Positions 28,366 to 34,405 of a stretch of DNA of 34,405 nt are shown here, piece after piece. The stretch covers positions 13,446 through 47,850 of the forward strand of contig PAUN01000077.1 in NCBI GenBank assembly GCA_002712885.1. Reading direction: 5' to 3'. The stretch's first letter is position 1. Every line of letters begins with the position of its first letter. Origin of the DNA: Acidobacteriota bacterium. Its GTDB lineage: Bacteria > Acidobacteriota > Vicinamibacteria > Vicinamibacterales > UBA8438. The notes under the pieces are model-generated. The model did no database searches. It saw only the letters and a list, made by a program, of their open reading frames with translations, and had not been told where the DNA came from. The position numbers and the translations under genes were made by a program.

Positions 28366-28680
28366 GAATCCCTCTCAAGCAAATAGGTTGGTCAGACGTG
28401 GCGGGACCATTCAGTGGATGGGTGCATACCGTCGGTATCAGAACAGATCAATGGCCGCTATACCACGGCTGTGACGAGCCGTCAGGCACGGGAGACACAC
28501 ACCCGAGTCACAAAACTGAGAAGCACGTAGTCCGTCGCTTCAGGAAGAAGAATTGCGCTGCGCAGCGGGACGGTCACGAACGGCCTAGACGGCAGCATCT
28601 TCTCCGTGTGGAGGCTGCCCGGCGGCTGCGAAGCGCAGTGGAGATATTCTACTACTCCTAGCGCGTCCCGTAAACGATCA
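28366..28680. other. Intergenic region, no gene supported
   Basis: About 315 bases between the argH stop and the zinc-ribbon start. I see no tRNA-like cloverleaf, promoter with good spacing, or coding remnant. A 12-bp palindrome, CGCTGCGCAGCG, is at 28556-28567. The region is richer in A and T than its surroundings near 28500-28560. Confidence 0.5.
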
Positions 28681-30072
28681 TTAATCAGTCGCGGGGGTTG
28701 ATGCCTCCACCCACGCCCGCGCATCGGCCAGGGCGGCCGCCACCGCGTCGGGGGCCGTCGATTGCGGTGTACGGCGGGCCTCCACCGAACCCCGGGCTGT
28801 GATCCGGCTCGCCGCCTCGGCGTCGAGCGCCGGGTGATACCCCTGCCACTCGTCGTGCGTCATCGCGGAGAAGTCGCGATTGGCGGCGAGCAGGTCCCGC
28901 ACCATCCGGCCGACCACTTCGTGCGCCTCCCGGAACGGGACACCCCTCGCAACGAGTACATCGGCCACGTCGGTAGCGAGCGCGAGACCGGATGCCGCCG
29001 CCTCGGTGCGCGTGTCCTGCAAACGCAACGACCGGACGACCGCGGTCACCACGCGCAACGAGCGCGCCACGGTGTGGTCGGTGTCAAACACGGCTTCCTT
29101 GTCCTCCTGCAGGTCTTTGTTGTAGCCGCTGGGAAGTCCTTTCATCGTAGCGAGCCACCCGCTGTGATGGCCGATCACCCGACCGGCCTTGCCACGCACC
29201 AGTTCGAGCGGATCCGGATTTTTTTTCTGCGGCATCAGGCTACTGCCGGTCGTGACCGCGTCCGACAGCGCGAAGAACGCGAATTCTTCGGTGGTAAAGA
29301 TGATGAAATCCTCGGCCATCCGGCTCAAATGCACCATCGTCAAGGCGCTGGCGTGCAGGAACGTCGAGACGAAATCGCGATCGGCAGTGGCGTCCAGACT
29401 GTTGCAGACGACACGCGCAAAACCCAGGCGGCGCGCCAACGCGGCGGTATCGATGGGATAGCTCGCCCCGGCGATCGCCCCGGATCCGAGCGGCAGCGCG
29501 TCGGCTTCGACAAAGGCCGCCGCGAACCGGGCGTGGTCCCGCCGGACGGCCGCGATGTGGGCCAGTAGGAAGTGCGACACCAGAATCGGCTGAGCCCGCC
29601 GGAGGTGTGTGTAGGACGGCATCAGGGCCGACCGAGCCGATGCGGCCTGACCGGCCAACGAATCGACCAATGCCACGAGTTCCCGCTGGATCACGCCAAT
29701 GCGGCGTCGCAGATACAGGCGGAGGTCGAGAGACACCTGCTCATTCCGCGACCGACCAGTGTGCAGCCGTTTCCCGGCATCGCCAACCCGTTCGATCAGT
29801 TGGCGCTCCACGAACGCATGCACGTCCTCGTCGTCGCCATCAACAAAGCTCGGATCGGTCACGCCGCGCTGACGGATCTCCTCGAGCGCCGCTCGGACGG
29901 CCGTCGCGTCTTCGGCCGAGAGCACGCCGGCCAAGGCGAGGCCCTCTGCCCACGCCAGACTCCCGTTCACATCGTCCTCGAACAGTCGGCGGTCGAACGC
30001 AAATGACGATTGAAACTCAAAGACCTCTTCGTCTGGCGCCGAGTCAAACCGGCCGGACCACAAATGTGCCAT
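28681..30072 (-). CDS. argH: Argininosuccinate lyase
   Basis: A 463-residue member of the fumarase/aspartase superfamily that splits argininosuccinate into arginine and fumarate, the last step of arginine synthesis. The signature GSSLMPQKKNPDPLE is intact, as are LWSGRFDSAPDEEVFEFQSS at the N-terminus, HTGRSRNEQVSLDLRLYLR and MPSYTHLRRAQPI. Length is normal. It lies 25 bases downstream of argR on the same strand and diverges from argCBDJ. argF and argG are not in the window and may lie beyond argJ. Confidence 0.97.
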   Translation of the reverse strand: MAHLWSGRFDSAPDEEVFEFQSSFAFDRRLFEDDVNGSLAWAEGLALAGVLSAEDATAVRAALEEIRQRGVTDPSFVDGDDEDVHAFVERQLIERVGDAGKRLHTGRSRNEQVSLDLRLYLRRRIGVIQRELVALVDSLAGQAASARSALMPSYTHLRRAQPILVSHFLLAHIAAVRRDHARFAAAFVEADALPLGSGAIAGASYPIDTAALARRLGFARVVCNSLDATADRDFVSTFLHASALTMVHLSRMAEDFIIFTTEEFAFFALSDAVTTGSSLMPQKKNPDPLELVRGKAGRVIGHHSGWLATMKGLPSGYNKDLQEDKEAVFDTDHTVARSLRVVTAVVRSLRLQDTRTEAAASGLALATDVADVLVARGVPFREAHEVVGRMVRDLLAANRDFSAMTHDEWQGYHPALDAEAASRITARGSVEARRTPQSTAPDAVAAALADARAWVEASTPATD

Positions 30073-30097
30073 CAGTTCTCTTGCTCCCTACAAGCGG

Positions 30098-30550
30098 CTA
30101 TGCCTTGGCCCACTGCTCAACCCGACGTTGCAGCGAGATGGCGTTGCGTTCGTTCCGCGTCACCACGAGGATGGTGTCGTCGCCCGCCACGGTGCCCACC
30201 ACCTCCGGCCACCCGGCCTGATCGACCGCGAGCGCCAGCGATTGCGCATATCCGGGGTCGGTCTTGAGGACCACCAATTGCTGTACTCGCTCGGCGCGTC
30301 GGAGACAGTCCACCACAGCGCGGCGCACCCGGTCGCCAGTTGCGAGCTGCGACCGAGACATGTCCTGACCGGCCTGATAGGCCCCGTCGGCCGCCCGCTT
30401 GACCAGCCCGAGCTCCTTGATGTCGCGCGAGATGGTCGCCTGGGTTGCCGTAATACCCAGGGCGGCCAACAGCCGACGCAAGGCGTCTTGGCTGTGGACG
30501 TCCTGCTGCGACACCAGGTCGAGAATGGCTGATTGACGATAGGCCTTCAT
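30098..30550 (-). CDS. argR: Arginine repressor ArgR
   Basis: A 150-residue repressor. The N-terminal winged helix has SAILDLVSQQDVHSQDALRR and TQATISRDIKELGLVKR. The C-terminal hexamerisation and arginine-binding domain has VQQLVVLKTDPGYAQSLALA and VVGTVAGDDTILVVTRNE; the GD-D pair binds arginine. It should repress or tune the arginine genes on both sides through ARG boxes in the 136-base divergent region. The argR promoter itself overlaps an ARG-like box, so autoregulation is likely. argH follows directly. Confidence 0.96.
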   Translation of the reverse strand: MKAYRQSAILDLVSQQDVHSQDALRRLLAALGITATQATISRDIKELGLVKRAADGAYQAGQDMSRSQLATGDRVRRAVVDCLRRAERVQQLVVLKTDPGYAQSLALAVDQAGWPEVVGTVAGDDTILVVTRNERNAISLQRRVEQWAKA

Positions 30551-30563
30551 AGTTATTCAGTGT

Positions 30564-30579
30564 TGTGCATTATCATACA
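30564..30579. promoter_or_regulatory. Candidate ARG box over the argR promoter
   Basis: TGTGCATTATCATACA is a near-palindrome of the ARG-box type (T-rich and A-rich half-sites around an AT core). It covers the argR -10 element. Confidence 0.5.
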
Positions 30580-30598
30580 TCACCAGGTACAATGCCAA
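30569..30598 (-). promoter_or_regulatory. argR promoter
   Basis: On the minus strand TTGGCA (30593-30598) and GATAAT (30569-30574) are 18 bases apart. The predicted start lies about 10 bases before the argR ATG. Confidence 0.55.
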
Positions 30599-30632
30599 CC
30601 GCGTGAACGTCGACGCCCGAAACAGTTTTCCC

Positions 30633-30661
30633 TTGACGCGTCGGAGTTCGTTATGTATAAA
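30633..30661 (+). promoter_or_regulatory. argC operon promoter
   Basis: TTGACG (30633-30638) and TATAAA (30656-30661) are separated by exactly 17 bases, 25 bases ahead of the argC ATG. This is the best plus-strand promoter in the window. Confidence 0.7.
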
Positions 30662-30669
30662 TAGTCATA
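30652..30669. promoter_or_regulatory. Candidate ARG box over the argC -10
   Basis: TATGTATAAATAGTCATA is an 18-bp near-palindrome overlapping the argC -10. A second half-site-like sequence (ACTATTCATGA, 30680-30690) follows at the start codon. ArgR binding here would block initiation. Confidence 0.55.
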
Positions 30670-30686
30670 TAAAAGTATAACTATTC

Positions 30687-31676
30687 ATGACACCCGTATC
30701 CATCGGAGTCGCCGGCGCGTCCGGGTATGCCGGTCAGGAACTCATTCGACTGGCGGCCAGACATCCGTTCATTCGAGTCACGACGGCCATGGCCTCCGGC
30801 TCGACTGACGGCGCGCGAACACTGCCGGCACTGACTGGCGTGTGGGACGGTCAGATCACGCCGCTCTCGCTCGACCAGCTGGCGGCCGAGACCCAGGCCG
30901 TGTTCATGACCTTGCCGGATTCGGTGGCCGCGGAGGTCGGACCGGCGCTGGTCGCGAGAGGCGTCCGCGTCTTCGACATCGGAGGCACATTCCGCCTACG
31001 CGATCGGGCACTGCGTCACCAGTGGTATCCGGCGGCCCCGGATCTGGAGACCCCGGTCGTCTACGGCCTCACGGAGTACTACCGTCGTGAATTGGTCGAG
31101 GCGCGACTGGTCGCCTGTCCCGGCTGCTATCCGACGGCGGCCCTGCTGGCGCTCCGCCCGCTCATCGACGCGAACCTGATCGACGGCGACGTGATCATTG
31201 ACGCAAAGTCCGGCATTTCGGGCGCCGGCAAGAAACCGTCCGAACGAACACACTTCTCGGAGTGTCACGGCAATGTCGCGGCCTACGGTGTGCTGGGGCA
31301 CCGGCACGGCGCGGAAATCGAGCAGGAGCTGCGTCAGACCGTCACCTTCACCCCACACCTGGTACCGCTCGACCGCGGCCTTCTCGCCACCAGCTACGTG
31401 CGAGTACGCCCGGGCGTAGACGGCGCGGCCATCGCGGCGACATTTGCCAGCGCGTACGCGAACGCCCCGTTCGTGCGAGTCAGAGGCGACGCGCTTCCCG
31501 AAATCAAACACGTCGTCCATACCAACTTTTGTGACATCGGCTGGAAGTACGACGCCGCCTCTCGCCGTCTGGTGCTGGTGTCGTGTCTCGATAACCTGGT
31601 CAAGGGTGCCGCCGGTCAGGCGCTGCAAAACCTGAACGTGGCGTTCGGCTGGGACGAAACGGCCGGCCTGTCATGA
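30687..31676 (+). CDS. argC: N-acetyl-gamma-glutamyl-phosphate reductase
   Basis: A 329-residue NADPH-dependent reductase, third step of the acetylated arginine pathway. It has the dinucleotide-binding GVAGASGYAGQEL (7-19) and the catalytic Cys147 in VACPGCYPTAALL. DAKSGISGAGKKPSE and HLVPLDRGLLATSYV are family hallmarks. Normal length for the ASD-like ArgC type. The start lies just after the ARG-box promoter. The stop overlaps the argB start (ATGA at 31673-31676). Confidence 0.97.
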   Translation: MTPVSIGVAGASGYAGQELIRLAARHPFIRVTTAMASGSTDGARTLPALTGVWDGQITPLSLDQLAAETQAVFMTLPDSVAAEVGPALVARGVRVFDIGGTFRLRDRALRHQWYPAAPDLETPVVYGLTEYYRRELVEARLVACPGCYPTAALLALRPLIDANLIDGDVIIDAKSGISGAGKKPSERTHFSECHGNVAAYGVLGHRHGAEIEQELRQTVTFTPHLVPLDRGLLATSYVRVRPGVDGAAIAATFASAYANAPFVRVRGDALPEIKHVVHTNFCDIGWKYDAASRRLVLVSCLDNLVKGAAGQALQNLNVAFGWDETAGLS

Positions 31677-32473
31677 CCACCGACGGGACCGGGGTGCTCC
31701 TCAAGCTGGGCGGTGAGCTCCTCGAACAGCCGAACGGCCGGAGAAACATCGCTCGCGCCATGCATCGACTCCGGAACAGCGGCCCGCTGGTCGTCGTCCA
31801 TGGTGGTGGTCGTGAGGTGGATGCGGAAATGGCCGCGAAGAACATCCCCAAGCGCGCCGTCGACGGACTACGGCTGACGGACTCTGACACCCTGGAGGTG
31901 GTGGTGGGGGTGCTGGCCGGCCGGGTCAACACGCGGCTCGTGGCGGCCGCGCGTGTCGCAGGGATCCCGGCGGTCGGGCTGACGGCCGCCGACGCGGGTG
32001 TCTCGCCCATGCGGCGCGCCGACACCTACACGGCCGCCGACGGCACGCAGGTGGACCTCGGATGGGTCGGGACACCGGTGGGCACCGAGCCACCCGTTCT
32101 GCTCACGCGACTGTGTGACGCCGGGTTCGTGCCGATCATCGCGAGCATCGGAGCTGATGCCGATGGACAGTTGCTGAACGTGAACGCCGATACCCTGGCC
32201 GGGCATCTGGCGGCGCGCTTGTCGGTAGAGCGTCTGCTCATCGCGGGCGGCACCCCGGGAGTGCTCGACGAACACGGGGACACGATCGCGTCCCTCACCG
32301 CGGGCCGGCTGGAACAGATGATCGCCGACGGACGGGCCAGCGCGGGGATGGTCGCCAAACTGATCGCGTGCCGCGAGGCTCACCGCGGAGGGGTGGCCAG
32401 CGTGCGGATTGTCAGCGGCAAAAACACGACCAACCTTGATGACAGCCCGGGGACGACGGTCGACGGGCGATAG
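31673..32473 (+). CDS. argB: Acetylglutamate kinase
   Basis: A 266-residue amino-acid kinase that phosphorylates N-acetylglutamate. The ATP-binding KLGGELLEQ and the VVVHGGGREVDAEM loop are at the N-terminus. GLTAADAGVSPMRR, IASIGADADGQLLNVNADTL and AGGTPGVLDEHGD are canonical; KLGGE stands where KxGG is expected. The N-terminus is short and lacks the extra helix linked to arginine feedback inhibition in some enzymes, so control may rest with ArgR. Translation is coupled to argC; argD follows after 63 bases. Confidence 0.95.
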   Translation: MTTDGTGVLLKLGGELLEQPNGRRNIARAMHRLRNSGPLVVVHGGGREVDAEMAAKNIPKRAVDGLRLTDSDTLEVVVGVLAGRVNTRLVAAARVAGIPAVGLTAADAGVSPMRRADTYTAADGTQVDLGWVGTPVGTEPPVLLTRLCDAGFVPIIASIGADADGQLLNVNADTLAGHLAARLSVERLLIAGGTPGVLDEHGDTIASLTAGRLEQMIADGRASAGMVAKLIACREAHRGGVASVRIVSGKNTTNLDDSPGTTVDGR

Positions 32474-32536
32474 CGAGTGAGCGACATCGCACCGGATATC
32501 TGACGTGTCCGACGCGCGATCGCGGAGTAGAGAGAC

Positions 32537-33748
32537 ATGGCGACGCAGGAGCAGCAGATCAAGGCAGTTGAGGCAGAACACCTGTTACAGGTGTACAAAC
32601 GGATTCCGATCGTGTTCGCGCGCGGAGAGGGCAGTTATCTGTTCGACATCGACGACCGCCCGTATCTGGACTTCTTGTCCGGTTTGGGTGTCGCGTCGCT
32701 GGGTCATGCGAACCCTGATCTGGCCGAGGCGGTGGCCGATCAGGCGCGCACGCTGGTCCACACGTCCAATCTGTATTTTCACCCGCTGCAAGGGGAAGTC
32801 GGTCGACGACTCACGACGCTCTCCGGGCTCGCACGAGCCTTCTTCTGCAACAGCGGGACCGAGGCGGTCGAAGGGTGCCTGAAGTTTGCCAGGCGGTACT
32901 GGCACACCCGGGGTGAGCCTCGCACCCGGTTTGTAGCGCTGGAGCGATCGTTTCACGGACGCACCCTGGGGTCGTTGTCGACCACATGGGAGCCGGGCTA
33001 TCGCGCGCCTTTCGAGCCGCTGCTCGACGTGACCTTCGTCTCCCCGACCGACCCGGCCGCGCTCGCGACGGCCTGCGGTCCCGATGTGGCGGCCATCATC
33101 GTCGAACCGATCCAAGGCGAGGGTGGCGTCTGGCCTCTGGCGCCCGCGTTCACCGACGCGGTCACGGAGGCCTGTCGAACGAGCGGGGCGCTCCTGATCG
33201 CCGACGAAATCCAATGCGGGCTGGGGCGGACGGGGGCGCCATTCTACTCAGCCACCCTTGGCCTGCAGCCGGACCTGATGTCGCTGGGGAAGGCGCTGGG
33301 CGCCGGGGTGCCGATCGGCGCCATCCTCTTGAGCCAGCGAGTCGCCGACGCGATCTCGCCCGGAGACCATGGCACCACCTATGGTGGGAACTTGCTGGCG
33401 TGCCGAGCCGCCCTCGTGTTTCTAGAGGCCATGGAAGACGGCGGCTTCGAGCGGGTCCGCCAGGCTGGTGTCACGCTTGGCAGAGGACTCGACGCACTGG
33501 CCCAACGGTACCCGGTGATCACCGACATCCGAGGCGCCGGACTCATGCGCGGCCTCGAGATGCCCGCGGACACCGCGGCCCAGGTGGTCGAGGGCGCCCT
33601 AGCACGACGACTGTTGGTCAACCGCACCGCCGGCGACGTGGTGCGGATGCTGCCGCCGTTGACGGTGTCGGACGCGGAGATCGACAAGGCGGTCGGCATG
33701 TTGGCCGAGGTCCTGGACACGCTCCAGTCTGGTGAGAGCGATGTCTGA
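32537..33748 (+). CDS. argD: Acetylornithine aminotransferase
   Basis: A 403-residue class III aminotransferase that makes N-acetylornithine. Features are FLSGLGVASLGHANPDLAEA, SGTEAVEGCLKFAR (106-119), ERSFHGRTLGSLS, IVEPIQGEGGV, Asp223 in IADEIQCGLGRTG, and the PLP lysine Lys252 in MSLGKALGAGVPIGA. ATG 32537 has a GAGAGA-type ribosome-binding site. The argJ start overlaps its last 8 bases (ATGTCTGA), so these two are coupled. Confidence 0.96.
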   Translation: MATQEQQIKAVEAEHLLQVYKRIPIVFARGEGSYLFDIDDRPYLDFLSGLGVASLGHANPDLAEAVADQARTLVHTSNLYFHPLQGEVGRRLTTLSGLARAFFCNSGTEAVEGCLKFARRYWHTRGEPRTRFVALERSFHGRTLGSLSTTWEPGYRAPFEPLLDVTFVSPTDPAALATACGPDVAAIIVEPIQGEGGVWPLAPAFTDAVTEACRTSGALLIADEIQCGLGRTGAPFYSATLGLQPDLMSLGKALGAGVPIGAILLSQRVADAISPGDHGTTYGGNLLACRAALVFLEAMEDGGFERVRQAGVTLGRGLDALAQRYPVITDIRGAGLMRGLEMPADTAAQVVEGALARRLLVNRTAGDVVRMLPPLTVSDAEIDKAVGMLAEVLDTLQSGESDV

Positions 33749-34405
33749 ACCCACGGTGGAACGTATTTCGGGGGGCATCACAGCACCCGAGGGCTTCGAG
33801 GCCGCCGGTGTCGCCTGCGGCATCAAGGCATCGGGGCTCGACTTGGCGCTGGTCCAGTCGACTCCGCCGGCCCGGGTCGCTGGCATCTTCACGACGAACC
33901 TCGCGGTCGCGGCGCCACTGGTCGTGACCCGTGACCATCTCCGAGCGTCGCAGGACACCGCCGCGGCCGTCGTGGTCAACAGCGGCTGCGCCAACGCCTG
34001 CACCGGAGCCAAAGGCCTCGCGGCCTCCCGCACGATGGCGGCCGACACGGCGGCGGCGCTCGGGTGCCCGGTGGAGCAGGTGTTGGTCTCGTCAACCGGG
34101 GTCATCGGTTTGTTGCTGGACGCCGAGAAAGTCCGTCGCGGCGTGGCGCAGGCCGCCGGCGCCCTGCGGCGTGACGGACACGCTGCGGCCGCCGAGGCGA
34201 TCATGACGACCGATCCATCGCCGAAGGAAACGGCGGTCCGGGTGCAGACGCCCGCCGGAGTCTTCCATATCGGAGGCATGGCCAAAGGGGCCGGAATGAT
34301 CGAGCCAAACATGGCGACGATGCTGGGCTTCCTGACCACCGACGCGGCGGTCGAGCCGGCCCTGTTGCAGCGAGCGCTGAAGGAGGCCGCCGTCGACACG
34401 TTCAA
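33741..34405 (+). CDS. argJ: Ornithine acetyltransferase/N-acetylglutamate synthase ArgJ (partial, runs off the window)
   Basis: The first 221 residues of ArgJ, which transfers acetyl from acetylornithine to glutamate and so recycles the acetyl group. Visible are GGITAPEGFEAAGVACGIK, VNSGCANACTGAKG, SSTGVIG and the self-cleavage site KGAGMIEPNMATML, where Thr193 becomes the catalytic N-terminus of the beta chain. The ATG at 33741 overlaps the argD stop by 8 bases. No stop codon occurs before the window ends. Its presence shows that the pathway is the cyclic (acetyl-recycling) form. Confidence 0.96.
   Translation, partial: MSEPTVERISGGITAPEGFEAAGVACGIKASGLDLALVQSTPPARVAGIFTTNLAVAAPLVVTRDHLRASQDTAAAVVVNSGCANACTGAKGLAASRTMAADTAAALGCPVEQVLVSSTGVIGLLLDAEKVRRGVAQAAGALRRDGHAAAAEAIMTTDPSPKETAVRVQTPAGVFHIGGMAKGAGMIEPNMATMLGFLTTDAAVEPALLQRALKEAAVDTF

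Noticed and set aside
28390-28404. 15-base exact match (GGTCAGACGTGGCGG) with 19331-19345
   Set aside because: Flanking bases do not align, and a single 15-base match is expected by chance in a GC-rich window of this size.
28366-28680. tRNA or small-RNA gene in the gap between argH and the zinc-ribbon gene
   Set aside because: No cloverleaf, no promoter-terminator pair and only a 12-bp palindrome are visible.
33599-34405. Minus-strand open frame at the right edge
   Set aside because: The plus strand encodes argJ with its self-cleavage site and an overlap with argD, so the minus frame is not a gene.

Overview
The window is GC-rich bacterial chromosome with tightly packed genes. It most resembles an acidobacterium, probably of the Vicinamibacteria type. 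That placement is inferred from the style of the serine/threonine-kinase/PD40 fragments, the DUF6152 protein and the gene set; no rRNA gene is present to confirm it. I saw no tRNA, rRNA, CRISPR array, intact insertion sequence or prophage.

Layout. Positions 1-5300 are a zone of gene decay interleaved with intact genes. It holds a PP-loop ATPase fragment, a broken cobalamin-binding (BtuF-like) gene, three stubs of serine/threonine kinase genes, a short C-terminal remnant that looks like an RND metal pump, and a 159-bp MITE-like element. Between these lie intact genes for a DUF6152 protein, trehalose-phosphatase (otsB), a four-helix membrane protein and a secreted SMP-30-like propeller. From 5320 to 15605 everything is on the minus strand. 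First comes a class I cytochrome c, a conserved unknown and a Tat-exported thiamine-diphosphate enzyme. Then come otsA and a sulfur-trafficking block: CysM-rhodanese, JAMM protease, CysO-like ubiquitin-fold sulfur carrier, MoeZ-type E1-rhodanese, iscR, iscS and iscA. A good sigma-70-type promoter drives this block from 15.7 kb.

Positions 15822-19291 (plus strand) hold two tiny coupled genes, a class I aminotransferase, a class III CoA-transferase and an outer-membrane barrel protein. Positions 19598-23370 (minus) form a five-gene metal operon: Tat-exported two-domain multicopper oxidase, ZIP transporter with an extra extracytoplasmic domain, membrane-anchored cupredoxin, and two unknowns. It diverges from a DtxR/MntR-family regulator. 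After queD and a deoxyhypusine-synthase-like gene comes a sigma-54 activator gene broken by two compensating frameshifts, then two conserved small or unknown genes.

The right end (28681-34405) is the arginine biosynthesis locus: argH and argR on the minus strand, diverging from argC-argB-argD-argJ (argJ runs off the end). Candidate ARG boxes overlap both promoters.

Themes. Trehalose synthesis is split between otsB and otsA, about 6 kb apart on opposite strands. The sulfur block looks like a protein-bound-sulfide route to cysteine combined with Fe-S assembly. Its sulfur carrier ends in GGGWS rather than a bare GG, so it should need trimming, and a JAMM protease gene sits next to it. A dispersed intergenic repeat family (three copies) and two palindromic elements add mobile or structural DNA; one 88-bp palindrome appears to have inserted in frame into the cupredoxin gene. 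Every frameshift call assumes the assembly is correct.
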